A stretch of 64,000 nucleotides of DNA from Bog-1198 sp963769895. GTDB lineage: Bacteria > Pseudomonadota > Gammaproteobacteria > Steroidobacterales > Steroidobacteraceae. The stretch lies in NCBI GenBank assembly GCA_963769895.1, contig CAVYNJ010000005.1, positions 496,001 through 560,000 of the forward strand. Direction: 5' to 3'. Of the stretch, positions 17,288 to 26,139 are shown one piece after another (the stretch's first letter is position 1; every line of letters starts with the position of its first letter). The position numbers and the translations under genes are program-made. The notes beneath the pieces are model-generated. The model was not told the DNA's origin, ran no database searches, and worked only from the letters and a program-made list of their open reading frames with translations.

Positions 17288-18147
17288 ACCAGGTCAACGC
17301 CATAGAACCGCCCCGGAGCACGGACATGCCAGCAACGCTTGATGCTCCGACGCTCTCCACACCGAAGGCGCCGCAGCCGGAGCCGGAAGCCGTCGCGCCC
17401 AAGTTGAGGGTGCGCAACTTGAATTTCTACTACGGCAAGAGCAAGGCGCTGAACGACGTGACGCTCGACATTCCGGAGCAGCGGGTCACGGCGTTCATCG
17501 GCCCCTCCGGCTGCGGCAAGTCGACGCTGCTGCGCACCTTCAACCGCATGTTCGAACTCTATCCCGACCAGCGCGCCGAGGGCGAGGTCATCCTGGACGG
17601 CGAAAATATCCTGCATTCGAAGAAGAACATCGCGCAGATCCGCTCGAAGATCGGCATGGTGTTTCAAAAGCCGACGCCGTTCCCGATGTCGATCTACGAC
17701 AACATCGCTTTCGGCATCCGCTTGTACGAAAAACTGTCGCGCGGCGAGATGGACGCGCGGGTCGAAGGCTGCCTGCGCCAAGCGGCGCTTTGGGACGAGG
17801 TCAAGGACAAGCTCGATCAGTCCGGCACCTCGTTGTCGGGCGGCCAGCAACAGCGCCTATGCATCGCTCGCACGATCGCGGTCAAGCCCGAAGTGCTGCT
17901 GCTCGACGAGCCTTGCTCGGCGTTGGATCCGATCTCGACCGCGAAAGTCGAGGAGATGATTTATCAGCTGAAGAGCGAATACACGGTCGTCATCGTCACG
18001 CACAACATGCAGCAAGCCGCGCGCGCGTCCGATTACACCGCGTTCATGTATTTGGGCGAGCTCGTGGAGTTCGACTTGACGCGCAAGATCTTCACCGCGC
18101 CGAGCGAATCGCGGACCGAGGATTACATTACCGGGCGATTCGGTTGA
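17284..18147 (+). CDS. pstB: Phosphate ABC transporter ATP-binding protein PstB
   Basis: The ATPase subunit, 287 residues. A proline- and alanine-rich leader of about 38 residues precedes the ABC domain. Walker A GPSGCGKST is at about 73-81, Q-loop in MVFQKPTPFPMS, signature LSGGQQQRL at about 185, Walker B LLLDEPCSALDP at about 206, and switch His in VIVTHNMQQAAR. The PTPFPMSIYDN string is characteristic of PstB. ATG 17284 overlaps the pstA stop. Met15 (MPATLDA) is a possible alternative start. Confidence 0.96.
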   Translation: MNQVNAIEPPRSTDMPATLDAPTLSTPKAPQPEPEAVAPKLRVRNLNFYYGKSKALNDVTLDIPEQRVTAFIGPSGCGKSTLLRTFNRMFELYPDQRAEGEVILDGENILHSKKNIAQIRSKIGMVFQKPTPFPMSIYDNIAFGIRLYEKLSRGEMDARVEGCLRQAALWDEVKDKLDQSGTSLSGGQQQRLCIARTIAVKPEVLLLDEPCSALDPISTAKVEEMIYQLKSEYTVVIVTHNMQQAARASDYTAFMYLGELVEFDLTRKIFTAPSESRTEDYITGRFG

Positions 18148-18169
18148 ATCGGCTGGGCAGGAGCGCGCG

Positions 18170-18847
18170 ATGAGTACCCCGCATACGCTGAGCATCGTCG
18201 ACAAGGAGATGCGCGAGTTGTCCGCCGCGATCGGCGAGATGGGCGCGCTGGTCGGCGAACTATTGACGGCGATGCTCGAAGCTCTGCGGCGCGGCGACAC
18301 CGCGGCGCTCGCGGCGGTGGCCGCGCGTGACAGCGAGGTCGACGCGCGCCAAGCCAATATCGAATTGCAGGTCGTCAGCCTGCTCGCGCGCGTGCAGCCG
18401 ATGGCCCGCGACCTGCGCGGCGTGCTCGCTAGCCAGCTCGTGGCTCTGGAACTCGAGCGCAGCGGCGATCACGTCAAGCGCATCGCCAAGCAGCTGATCA
18501 AGATTCCCGGCACCCTGCCGGCGCAAATCAGCTCCCGCCTGCTGTGGTTCGGCAACCAGGCGCGCGCCCTGCTGCAGCGGGCGCTCGATGCCTACGCCGA
18601 CGCCGACGCGACGCAGGCCAAGCAGGCCTGGGCCGACGACGTCGAACTGGACCGGATGTACCACGGCTTTTTGTCGGACTTGCTCGCGCGCATGCGTGAA
18701 AACGGCGATTGGGTCGATATCGGCGTGCGGCTCGTCGGCATCGCCAAAAGCATGGAGCGCATCGGCGATCACGCGACGAACATCGCGGAAGAGGCGCGCT
18801 TCGTTGCGCTCGGCGAGATCACCGCCGCGCGCCGCGGCAGTCTCTAG
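18170..18847 (+). CDS. phoU: Phosphate signalling protein PhoU (copy 2)
   Basis: A 225-residue, two-repeat PhoU protein at the canonical place after pstB. The first repeat carries LELERSGDHVKRIAKQLIK (about 95-113) in place of the usual ERIGD motif. The second keeps the standard ERIGDHATNIAEEA (about 197-210). Its N-terminal repeat is clearly more divergent than that of the copy at 11866, so the two are not recent duplicates. It most likely couples Pst transport status to PhoR. The stop is 17 bases from the convergent dapD end, without an obvious terminator. Confidence 0.9.
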   Translation: MSTPHTLSIVDKEMRELSAAIGEMGALVGELLTAMLEALRRGDTAALAAVAARDSEVDARQANIELQVVSLLARVQPMARDLRGVLASQLVALELERSGDHVKRIAKQLIKIPGTLPAQISSRLLWFGNQARALLQRALDAYADADATQAKQAWADDVELDRMYHGFLSDLLARMRENGDWVDIGVRLVGIAKSMERIGDHATNIAEEARFVALGEITAARRGSL

Positions 18848-18864
18848 GGCGCGGCCGGCCGCGC

Positions 18865-19695
18865 CTAGTCGGTGTTGCGCAGCAGTTCGTTCAGGGATGT
18901 CTTGGCGCGGGTTTGCGCGTCGACCCGCTTGACGATGATCGCGCAGTACAGGCTGTACTTGCCGTCGCGGGACGGCATCGAACCCGGTACGACGACGGCT
19001 CCGGCCGGCACGCGGCCGTAGAGAATCTCGCCGCGCTCCCGATCGTAAATGCGCGTACTTTGACCGATGTAGACGCCCATCGAGATCACGGCGCCGGCCT
19101 CGACGATGACCCCTTCGACGATTTCCGAGCGCGCGCCGATGAAGCAATTGTCCTCGATGATCGTCGGGCTGGCCTGCAGCGGCTCGAGCACGCCGCCGAT
19201 CCCGACGCCGCCGGACAAATGCACGTTCTTGCCGATTTGCGCGCAGGAGCCGACGGTCGCCCAAGTGTCGACCATCGTGCCGCTGTCCACGTAGGCGCCG
19301 ATGTTGACGTAGCTCGGCATCAATACGACGTTCTCGGCGATGAACGCCCCGCGCCGCACCGTCGCGGGCGGCACGACGCGCACGCCGGCGGCGGCGAATT
19401 GGCTGGCGTTCCAGCCGCTGAATTTCAACGGCACCTTGTCGTAAAAATTCAACGCGGCCACCGGAACGCTGGAGTTCTCGGAGATCCGGAACGACAACAG
19501 CACGGCTTTCTTCAGCCATTCATTGACGTGCCAGCCGTCGGCGCGCTTCTCGGCGACGCGCTGGGCGCCGTTGTCCAGCAATTCCATCGTCGCCGTCACG
19601 GCCGAGCGCAGATCCGGCGGCGCCGTGCCCGGCGTCAGTTCGGCGCGAATTTCATACGCGCGCTCGATCACCGCCCGCAGGTCCGCGTCGCTCAT
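18865..19695 (-). CDS. dapD: 2,3,4,5-tetrahydropyridine-2,6-dicarboxylate N-succinyltransferase DapD
   Basis: Transfers succinyl from succinyl-CoA to tetrahydrodipicolinate in the lysine/diaminopimelate pathway. The 276-residue length is standard. An N-terminal helical domain (1-100) leads to a left-handed beta-helix with hexapeptide repeats (about 105-235), including the active-site stretch MPSYVNIGAYVDSGTMVDTW and GSCAQIGKNVHLSGGVGIGG. The gene lies 4 bases after glnD, as in E. coli, on the minus strand. Confidence 0.96.
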   Translation of the reverse strand: MSDADLRAVIERAYEIRAELTPGTAPPDLRSAVTATMELLDNGAQRVAEKRADGWHVNEWLKKAVLLSFRISENSSVPVAALNFYDKVPLKFSGWNASQFAAAGVRVVPPATVRRGAFIAENVVLMPSYVNIGAYVDSGTMVDTWATVGSCAQIGKNVHLSGGVGIGGVLEPLQASPTIIEDNCFIGARSEIVEGVIVEAGAVISMGVYIGQSTRIYDRERGEILYGRVPAGAVVVPGSMPSRDGKYSLYCAIIVKRVDAQTRAKTSLNELLRNTD

Positions 19696-19699
19696 CGGT

Positions 19700-22372
19700 T
19701 CACGCGCGCACCGGATCGCGCCGGTCGAGCGCCTTGATGAGCGTTTCCTTCAGGCGCTCGCCGAAGTCGTCGGTCAAAGGGTTGCCGTCCATGTTGGTGA
19801 TGTAGAACACGTCTTCGGCGCGTTCGCCGACCGTCATGATTTTAGCGCCGTCGACCGCAACGCGTTCGGCTTTGAGGACCTTGCCGACCTCCGACAGCAA
19901 ACCCGGCCGGTCCGCGGCGACCAATTCGAGTATCGTCCGGCGGTTGTGCGTGTCGTGGCTGATCGCGACCTGAGTGGGCGTCGAGAACATGCGCACCTGA
20001 CGCGGCGCGCGGCGCGTCACCGCGACCGGCGAGTCCTGGGGCTGTTGCAGGTTTTGCCAGAGGCCCCGCTCGATCTCGGCCGTGCGCTGCGGGTCCGTGA
20101 TGACCGTTCCGCTGTCTTCGAGCACGACGTAGGTCTCCAAGCTGAAACCGTTGGCGCTCGAGACCAAGCGCGCGTCGACGACGTTGAGACCCATTTGATC
20201 GAGAACCGCCGTCGTGCGCGCGAAGCTGTGCAGCCGGCGCGGCGTATAGGTCAGCACCGCCGTGCCGCCGCGGTCGTGCAGCTGCCGGACCGCCACCAAG
20301 GGCGTGTCGTCGAACGGGTGGCGATCGGCGAGCAATACCGTGTGCCAGGCGATTTCCTCCGGCGTGTAGCGCAGAAAATAGGTCTCGGTCCATTGCGACC
20401 AGACTTGCTCGATCTGTTCGGCCGCGACGCCGCCGAGTTTCGCGCGCGCGCTGTCTTGCGTCTCGCGGATCAGTTCGTCCTGGTCGACGGGCGTCTCGAG
20501 GCCCCGGCGCAGCGCCTGCTTCGTGCGCTGGTAGAATTCCTCGAAGAGGCGGGCCTTCCAGGCATTCCACAGCTTCGGGTTCGTGCCGCGCACGTCCGCG
20601 ACGGTGAGCACGTACAGATAGTCCAGGTGCGTTTGATCGCCGACGCGCGTCGCGAAGGTGCGGATGACCTCCTGGTCGCTGATGTCCTTCTTTTGCGCCG
20701 TGATCGACAAGATCAGATGATGCTTGACCAGCCACGCCACCAAGCGGGCTTCGTAGCGGCCCAAACCCTGTTCCAAGCAGAACGATTCGGCGTCGACCGC
20801 TCCGAGCTCCGAATGATCGCCGCCGCGGCCCTTGGCGATGTCGTGAAACAAGGCCGCGAGATACGCGAGCTCTTGGCGCGGCAAGGACTGCATGATCTGG
20901 CTCAAGGCCGGAAATTCGTCGTTGAATTTGGGCATCGCCAGCCGCCGCAGATTGCTGACGACGAAGAGCGTGTGCGCGTCGACCGTGTAGGCGTGAAACA
21001 AGTCGTATTGCATGCGCCCGACGATGCGGCCGAACGCCGGTATGTAGCGGCCGAGCACGCCATAGAGGTTCATGCGGCGCATCTCGTGCGTCACGCCGAC
21101 GGGCGCCGACAGAATTTCCATGAACAAGCGGTGATGACGCGGGTTCTGCCGGAACTCCTCGTCGATCAGCTGCACGTGCGCGCCGATCTGGCGGATGGTT
21201 TCCGCGCGCACGCCGCGCAGCTCCGGATGTTGCTGCAGCAGCACGAACAACTCCAGCATCGCCGACGGATAGCGCGAGAATACCTCGGGATGGACGACCT
21301 CCAGGCATTCGTTGCGAATTTGAAAGCGCGCGTTGACGGGCACCGGCGCGCCGCTCTGGGTCAATATCGCCTCGCGGAACAGCTGCAGCAGCATCTCGTT
21401 CAGCAGGCTGATGTCCATCACCGTGCGGTAATACTTCTGCATCAGCTGTTCTACGGCGAGCGTGAAGCTCGCGTCCTCGTAGCCGAACAGCTTCGCGAGC
21501 TTGATCTGATGGTCGAACAGCAGCCGGTCTTCGCGGCGGCCGGTCAGAACGTGCAGGCCGAATCGAACCTTCCACAAGAATGCTTGGGCCGCCTTGAGCT
21601 TGCGCAGTTCGTCCTTGGTCAGAAATCCGTGGGCGACGAGTTCGTCGAGCGTATCGGTGCCGAAGTGCCGCTTCGCGACCCAGCCTATCGTCTGTATGTC
21701 GCGCAGACCGCCCGGGCTGGATTTGACGTTCGGCTCGAGGTTGTACGCGGTGTCGAAGTAGCGGTGATGGCGTTCGGTCTGCTCCTTGACCTTGCCCTCG
21801 AAGAAATCGGCCGACGACCATAATCGATCCGGCGCGAGCGCGCGGCGCATGCCGGCGAACAGCGGTTCCGGTCCGGCGAGCAGCCTTGCCTCGAAGAGGG
21901 TCGTCGCGACGCTGATGTCGGCGAGGCTCTCGCGCTGGCAGTCGTCGATCGAGCGCACGCTGTGCCCCACTTCGAGCCCGATGTCCCACAGCAGGGTCAG
22001 AAACGTCTCGATGTCCGGCTGCCAATCGGTCGAGTCGCTCTTCGGCAGCAGCACCATGATGTCGATGTCGGAGCATGGATGCAGCTCGCCGCGCCCATAT
22101 CCCCCGACCGCGACGAGCGCCAGGTCGCCGGAATGTTTGCCGATGTGCTTGACCCAGGCCGCCGACAGCGCGATATCGACGAGGCGAGCCCTGTCGCGGA
22201 CCAACTCTTCGACGGCTTCGTCGTCGGCGAAACGATCGCGCAGCAACTCGGTGCCGCGGTCGAGCACCTCTTTGAAGACCTCGGAGGCGAACTGGCCGCT
22301 CTCCAAGGTGCGCGCGGCGACGCTCAGATAAGGCCAGTCGAGGGTGCTTCGCGGGTTGCCGTGCGCGCTCAA
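19700..22372 (-). CDS. glnD: Bifunctional uridylyltransferase/uridylyl-removing enzyme GlnD
   Basis: Senses glutamine and adds or removes UMP on PII proteins, controlling glutamine synthetase and Ntr. The 890 residues match the E. coli length. The nucleotidyltransferase motif GYGRGELHPCSDIDIMVL is near 90-107, the HD hydrolase motif LFHDIAKGRGGDHSE near 507, and two C-terminal ACT domains (about 700-780 and 805-880, with LELVAADRPGLLSEVGKVLK). No ATG is available at the conserved N-terminus; TTG at 22372 (first residues MSAHGNPRSTLDWPYL) overlaps the map stop as TTGA and gives the family length. A methionine aminopeptidase frame runs into glnD only because map is frameshifted. Confidence 0.94.
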   Translation of the reverse strand: MSAHGNPRSTLDWPYLSVAARTLESGQFASEVFKEVLDRGTELLRDRFADDEAVEELVRDRARLVDIALSAAWVKHIGKHSGDLALVAVGGYGRGELHPCSDIDIMVLLPKSDSTDWQPDIETFLTLLWDIGLEVGHSVRSIDDCQRESLADISVATTLFEARLLAGPEPLFAGMRRALAPDRLWSSADFFEGKVKEQTERHHRYFDTAYNLEPNVKSSPGGLRDIQTIGWVAKRHFGTDTLDELVAHGFLTKDELRKLKAAQAFLWKVRFGLHVLTGRREDRLLFDHQIKLAKLFGYEDASFTLAVEQLMQKYYRTVMDISLLNEMLLQLFREAILTQSGAPVPVNARFQIRNECLEVVHPEVFSRYPSAMLELFVLLQQHPELRGVRAETIRQIGAHVQLIDEEFRQNPRHHRLFMEILSAPVGVTHEMRRMNLYGVLGRYIPAFGRIVGRMQYDLFHAYTVDAHTLFVVSNLRRLAMPKFNDEFPALSQIMQSLPRQELAYLAALFHDIAKGRGGDHSELGAVDAESFCLEQGLGRYEARLVAWLVKHHLILSITAQKKDISDQEVIRTFATRVGDQTHLDYLYVLTVADVRGTNPKLWNAWKARLFEEFYQRTKQALRRGLETPVDQDELIRETQDSARAKLGGVAAEQIEQVWSQWTETYFLRYTPEEIAWHTVLLADRHPFDDTPLVAVRQLHDRGGTAVLTYTPRRLHSFARTTAVLDQMGLNVVDARLVSSANGFSLETYVVLEDSGTVITDPQRTAEIERGLWQNLQQPQDSPVAVTRRAPRQVRMFSTPTQVAISHDTHNRRTILELVAADRPGLLSEVGKVLKAERVAVDGAKIMTVGERAEDVFYITNMDGNPLTDDFGERLKETLIKALDRRDPVRA

Positions 22373-23158
22373 GAGGCCGCCGCGGAGGTCACGGCGGCGG
22401 CGGCGGCGCCGAGCGTCAGAACCTCGAAACCGCTGTCGGTGACCAGAATCGTGTGTTCCCACTGCGCCGAGAGGGACTGATCCTTCGTGACGACGGTCCA
22501 GCCGTCCGGCAATACGCGGACGTCGCGGCGCCCGGCGTTGATCATCGGCTCGATCGTGAACGTCATGCCCTGCGCCAGTTCCAGTCCGGCGCCGGGGAAC
22601 GCCGTAATGCAAGACCTGGGGATCTTCGTGGTACACGCGGCCGATGCCGTGCCCGCAATATTCCCTCACGACGGTGAAGCCGTTGCTCTCGGCGTAGGTC
22701 TGTATCGCATGGCCGATATCGCCCAAATGCGCGCCGGGCTTGACGATGCGGATGCCGCGCCACATGGCCTCGAAACAGGCCTCGGTCAGCCGGCGCGCGA
22801 GTATCGGCGGATTGCCGGCGTAGTACATGCGGCTGGTGTCGCCGTGAAAACCGTCGCGAATGACGGTCACGTCGATATTGACGATGTCGCCGTTCTTCAG
22901 CGCTTTGCCGCCCGGAATGCCGTGGCAGACGACATGGTTGACCGACGTGCAGATCGTCTTCGGAAAGCCGCGGTAGTTCAGATTCGCCGGGACCGACTGC
23001 AGCTCGCCGACGATGAATTCATGACAGCGCCGATCGAGCTCCTCGGTCGTGACCCCCGGTTGCACATAGGGCTCGATCATGTCCAGAACGCGGGCGGCCA
23101 AGCGCCCTGCGATGCGCATTTTTTCCTGTTCTTCCGGGGTTTTGACGGTGACGTTCAT
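22369..23158 (-). CDS. map: Methionine aminopeptidase, type I (frame broken by one extra base)
   Basis: Removes N-terminal methionine from new proteins. The first segment, from ATG 23158, has the family opening VKTPEEQEKMRIAGRLAARV, metal-ligand aspartates in GDIVNIDVTVIRDGFHGDTS, and the catalytic His region YCGHGIGRVYHEDPQVLHYG. After GVP the frame is lost. The remainder, with ligand Glu in TFTIEPMINAG and WEHTILVT, is one frame over and ends at 22369. Reading three instead of four G at 22594-22597 restores a continuous 262-residue enzyme of normal length. An artefact or real loss cannot be separated from the sequence alone. Confidence 0.88.
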
Positions 23159-23196
23159 ATGGCTGCGTCGGGACTCAAGCGCTATGTTCGGTGACT

Positions 23197-23225
23197 TTGT
23201 TTCGGATCAGGGGTCATGGTATAAA
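23197..23225 (+). promoter_or_regulatory. Sigma70-type promoter of rpsB-tsf
   Basis: TTGTTT (23197-23202), 17-base spacer, TATAAA (23220-23225). This leaves a leader of roughly 137 bases before the rpsB ATG, long enough for the S2 autoregulatory structure known upstream of rpsB in gammaproteobacteria, although I could not fold it here. The 211-base gap with map is divergent. Confidence 0.6.
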
Positions 23226-23369
23226 GGGCGGCTATTTTTAACAACCCCGCACGCGTGTCGTCACAATCGGCCGGGTGCCCGGAGGCGGTCTTGGGCTCTT
23301 AAGGAGCGCTGGACCTCGACGGGTTGCCGATTGGGATGCGCGGAGGCTCAACCCGACAAGGAGTTAATC

Positions 23370-24365
23370 ATGACCAGCGTGTCCATGCGACAAATGCTGG
23401 AGGCGGGCGTCCATTTCGGACACCAGACCCGCTTCTGGAACCCCAAGATGGCGCCGTTCATCTTCGGCGAGCGCAACAAGATCCACATCATCAACCTCGA
23501 GAAGACCCAGCCGCTGTACGGCGAGGCCGCGACCTTCATCAAGTCCGTTACGGCGGCCGGCGGCAAAGTGCTGTTCGTCGGTACCAAGCGCTCGGCGCGC
23601 GACGCGGTGCAAAAAGAGGCGACCCGCTGCGGCATGCCCTACGTCAATCAACGCTGGCTCGGCGGCATGTTGACGAATTTCAAGACGATCCGGCAATCGA
23701 TCAAACGGCTCAATGAACTCGACGAGATGGCGCAGAGCGGCGCGCTCGAACGGCGCGGCAAGAAGGAGGCGCAAATGCTGCGCCGGGAGATGGACAAGCT
23801 GTTGCGCAGTCTCGGCGGCATCCGCGACATGAACGCGCTGCCGGCCGCCCTGTTCGTCATCGACGTCGGGCACGAACAAATCGCGATACACGAGGCGCAA
23901 AAACTCGGCATTCCGCTCGTCGCGGTCGTCGACACGAATTGCTCGCCCGACGGCATCGACTACGTGATTCCCGGCAATGATGACGCGATGCGCGCGATCC
24001 TGCTGTATGCCGGCGGCATCGCCGATTCGGTCATCGAGGGTAAGGCGTCTTTGCCGGAGGTGCCGGTCGGCGAGGATGAGTTCGTCGAACTAGACGAAGA
24101 GGGTAATCCGAAGAAACCGGCCGCCGGAGCCCGCCGTCCCGCGGCGCCGGCGCGCGGCCGCAAGGCGCCGCCGCGGCGCAAGGTGGCGGTCACCGTCATT
24201 CCGAGCGCCGCCGCGGTCGTGGCGGCCGATCCGGATGTCGAGGTCGAGGCCGAGGTGGAGGCCGACGAGCCTTTGGGCGCCGAAGCGGCTCCCGCCGAGA
24301 CGCGGCCCGCCAGCGCGCCGAGGCGCAAGCCGGTCGGCCGGCGCGCCCCGGCGCGCGGGGCTTGA
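23370..24365 (+). CDS. rpsB: 30S ribosomal protein S2 with long C-terminal extension
   Basis: The core (residues 1-235) has the S2 signature MRQMLEAGVHFGHQTRFWNP and later GIPLVAVVDTNCSPDGIDYVIPGNDDA. The start is ATG 23370 after AAGGAG. The family is usually 230-260 residues; this protein has 331. The extra 85 or so residues after VELDEEGNPKKP are low-complexity: an Arg/Ala/Pro-rich stretch, an acidic stretch (DPDVEVEAEVEADEP) and a final basic stretch. Codon usage stays GC-rich and no frame break is apparent, so the tail seems real. tsf follows after 13 bases. Confidence 0.95.
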   Translation: MTSVSMRQMLEAGVHFGHQTRFWNPKMAPFIFGERNKIHIINLEKTQPLYGEAATFIKSVTAAGGKVLFVGTKRSARDAVQKEATRCGMPYVNQRWLGGMLTNFKTIRQSIKRLNELDEMAQSGALERRGKKEAQMLRREMDKLLRSLGGIRDMNALPAALFVIDVGHEQIAIHEAQKLGIPLVAVVDTNCSPDGIDYVIPGNDDAMRAILLYAGGIADSVIEGKASLPEVPVGEDEFVELDEEGNPKKPAAGARRPAAPARGRKAPPRRKVAVTVIPSAAAVVAADPDVEVEAEVEADEPLGAEAAPAETRPASAPRRKPVGRRAPARGA

Positions 24366-24378
24366 GGGGCCGCCGCGA

Positions 24379-25317
24379 ATGAACACCGACAAGCCCATGA
24401 CAATCACCGCCGAGTCCGTCAAGCAGCTGCGCGAGCGCACCGGCGCGGGCATGATGGAATGCAAGAAAGCGCTGGTCGAGACGGCGGGAAATTTGGATGC
24501 GGCTGCGGAGCTGATGCGCAAGTCCGGCCTGGCCAAGGCCGACAAGAAGGCGGGGCGCGTCGCCGCCGAAGGCGCGGTCGTCTTGACGCGCGCCGGATTG
24601 AGCGGCGTGCTGCTCGAGGTGAATTCGGAGACCGATTTCGTCGCGCGCAGCGAGGAGTTCCAGGAATTCGTTCGCGATCTGGCCGCCGCGGCGCTGCGGG
24701 ACGCGCCGGCGGACCTGGACGGCTTGCTCGGCGGGCAGCGGGGCGGCGCGAGCTTCGAGGAACGCCGCCGCGCGCTGATCGCGAAGATCGGCGAGAACAT
24801 CACGGTGCGCCGCTTCGTTCGAGTCACGGCGCCGACCGCGCTAGGCAGCTATCTGCACGGTGCGCGGATCGGCACTCTGGTCGCGCTGCGCGGCGGCACC
24901 GAGGAGCTCGCCCGCGATTTGGCGATGCACGTCGCTGCATTGAATCCGGCCTATATCGACGCTTCCGCGGTGCCGGCGGACCTGATAGCGAAGGAGCGCG
25001 CGATATTGGCGGAGCAGACGAAGGGCGAAAAGAAGCCGCCGGATATCATCGCCAAGATGGTCGAGGGACGGCTGCGCAAGTACCTGGCGGAAATCACGCT
25101 CGTCGGCCAGCCGTTCGTCAAGGACCCGGAGACGACGATCGGCAATCTGTTGAAGGGATCCGCTGCGAGCGTCGTCGAAATGTCGCGCTACGAAGTCGGC
25201 GCCGGAATCGACAAGAAGCAGGATGATTTCGTCGGGGAAGTGATGGCTCAGGTGAATGCCCGCGCGAAGGACGGCGGCGCAGCGTTGAGCGGCGCCGGCG
25301 GCACCGAACAGCGTTAG
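24379..25317 (+). CDS. tsf: Elongation factor Ts
   Basis: The nucleotide exchange factor for EF-Tu, 312 residues. The N-terminal UBA-like motif is VKQLRERTGAGMMECKKAL (about 13-31), and the core has the EF-Tu contact TDFVAR (about 88-93). The dimerisation subdomain and C-terminal helix (VEMSRYEVGAGIDKKQDDF) follow. ATG 24379 with GAGGGG 9 bases upstream is preferred; ATG 24397 (MTITAESVKQL) is the alternative. Cotranscribed with rpsB. Confidence 0.95.
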   Translation: MNTDKPMTITAESVKQLRERTGAGMMECKKALVETAGNLDAAAELMRKSGLAKADKKAGRVAAEGAVVLTRAGLSGVLLEVNSETDFVARSEEFQEFVRDLAAAALRDAPADLDGLLGGQRGGASFEERRRALIAKIGENITVRRFVRVTAPTALGSYLHGARIGTLVALRGGTEELARDLAMHVAALNPAYIDASAVPADLIAKERAILAEQTKGEKKPPDIIAKMVEGRLRKYLAEITLVGQPFVKDPETTIGNLLKGSAASVVEMSRYEVGAGIDKKQDDFVGEVMAQVNARAKDGGAALSGAGGTEQR

Positions 25318-25373
25318 GGCGCGCTGGTCCCTCGACGGGCGCCAAGCTCCACGCAGCCTGCGTCAAGCTCCAG

Positions 25374-25379
25374 TATAGT
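25374..25379 (+). promoter_or_regulatory. Possible -10 element before pyrH
   Basis: TATAGT, 14 bases before the pyrH ATG, in the 76-base tsf-pyrH gap. There is no convincing -35 and no Shine-Dalgarno. Confidence 0.3.
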
Positions 25380-25393
25380 AACGGCCCAAGATC

Positions 25394-26128
25394 ATGACCA
25401 CCAAAACCGCCACGGCGCGCTACCGCAGAATTTTGGTCAAGTTGTCCGGCGAGGCCCTGCTAGGCAGCGAGGATTACGGCATCGATGCGCAGATCCTGAA
25501 GCGCATCGCCGGGGAAATTCGCGATTTGTCGCAGATGGGCGTGCAGGTCGCCGTAGTGATCGGCGGCGGCAATATCTTTCGCGGCGCGGGGCTCGCGCGC
25601 GCCGGCATGGACCGGGTGACCGCGGATCACATGGGCATGCTCGCTACCGTGATCAACGCGCTCGCCATGCAGGACGCGCTCGAGAGCCTCGGCACCTACG
25701 CGCGCGTGATGTCGGCGCTCAGGATCAACGAGGTTTGCGAGGATTACATCAGGCGCCGCGCCGTGCGGCACCTGGAGAAGGGCAGGGTCGTCATTTTCGG
25801 CGCCGGTACCGGCAACCCGTTCTTCACGACCGACACCGCGGCGAGCCTGCGCGCGATCGAGATCAACGCCGAGGTCCTGCTGAAGGCGACCAAGGTCAAC
25901 GGCGTCTACGATCGGGATCCGGCGCTGCACCCCGACGCAAAACGGTATGCGCGGCTGACCTTCGACCAAGTGCTCAACGACCGGCTCAACGTCATGGATG
26001 CAACCGCGATCGTGATGTGCCGGGAAAACAATTTACCGCTGCGGATCTTCAATCTGTTCCGCGCGGGTGATCTGGTGCGCATCGTGCAGGGCGAGGACGT
26101 CGGCACCGTTGTTTCGGTCGATCCTTGA
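25394..26128 (+). CDS. pyrH: Uridylate kinase (UMP kinase)
   Basis: Phosphorylates UMP to UDP. This is a 244-residue amino-acid-kinase-fold enzyme, hexameric and regulated by GTP and UTP in the family. Motifs: VKLSGEALLGSEDYGID (about 15-31), VVIGGGNIFRGAGLA (about 55-69), DHMGMLATVINALAMQDAL, and the FGAGTGNPFFTTDTAASLRA nucleotide region (about 135-154). It has no clear Shine-Dalgarno. Gene order with tsf and frr is conserved. Confidence 0.96.
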   Translation: MTTKTATARYRRILVKLSGEALLGSEDYGIDAQILKRIAGEIRDLSQMGVQVAVVIGGGNIFRGAGLARAGMDRVTADHMGMLATVINALAMQDALESLGTYARVMSALRINEVCEDYIRRRAVRHLEKGRVVIFGAGTGNPFFTTDTAASLRAIEINAEVLLKATKVNGVYDRDPALHPDAKRYARLTFDQVLNDRLNVMDATAIVMCRENNLPLRIFNLFRAGDLVRIVQGEDVGTVVSVDP

Positions 26129-26139
26129 ACGGAGGGCTC

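Noticed and set aside
19523..21823. A 766-codon open frame antisense to glnD and dapD
   Set aside because: Its composition (Arg, Ala, Asp, Val-rich) mirrors codon-position bias of the opposite strand; glnD and dapD are unambiguous.
22573..23158. A long fused reading frame joining methionine aminopeptidase to GlnD
   Set aside because: The joining segment has no similarity to either protein; it results from the frame slip in map, and map's true 3' part is in another frame ending at 22369.
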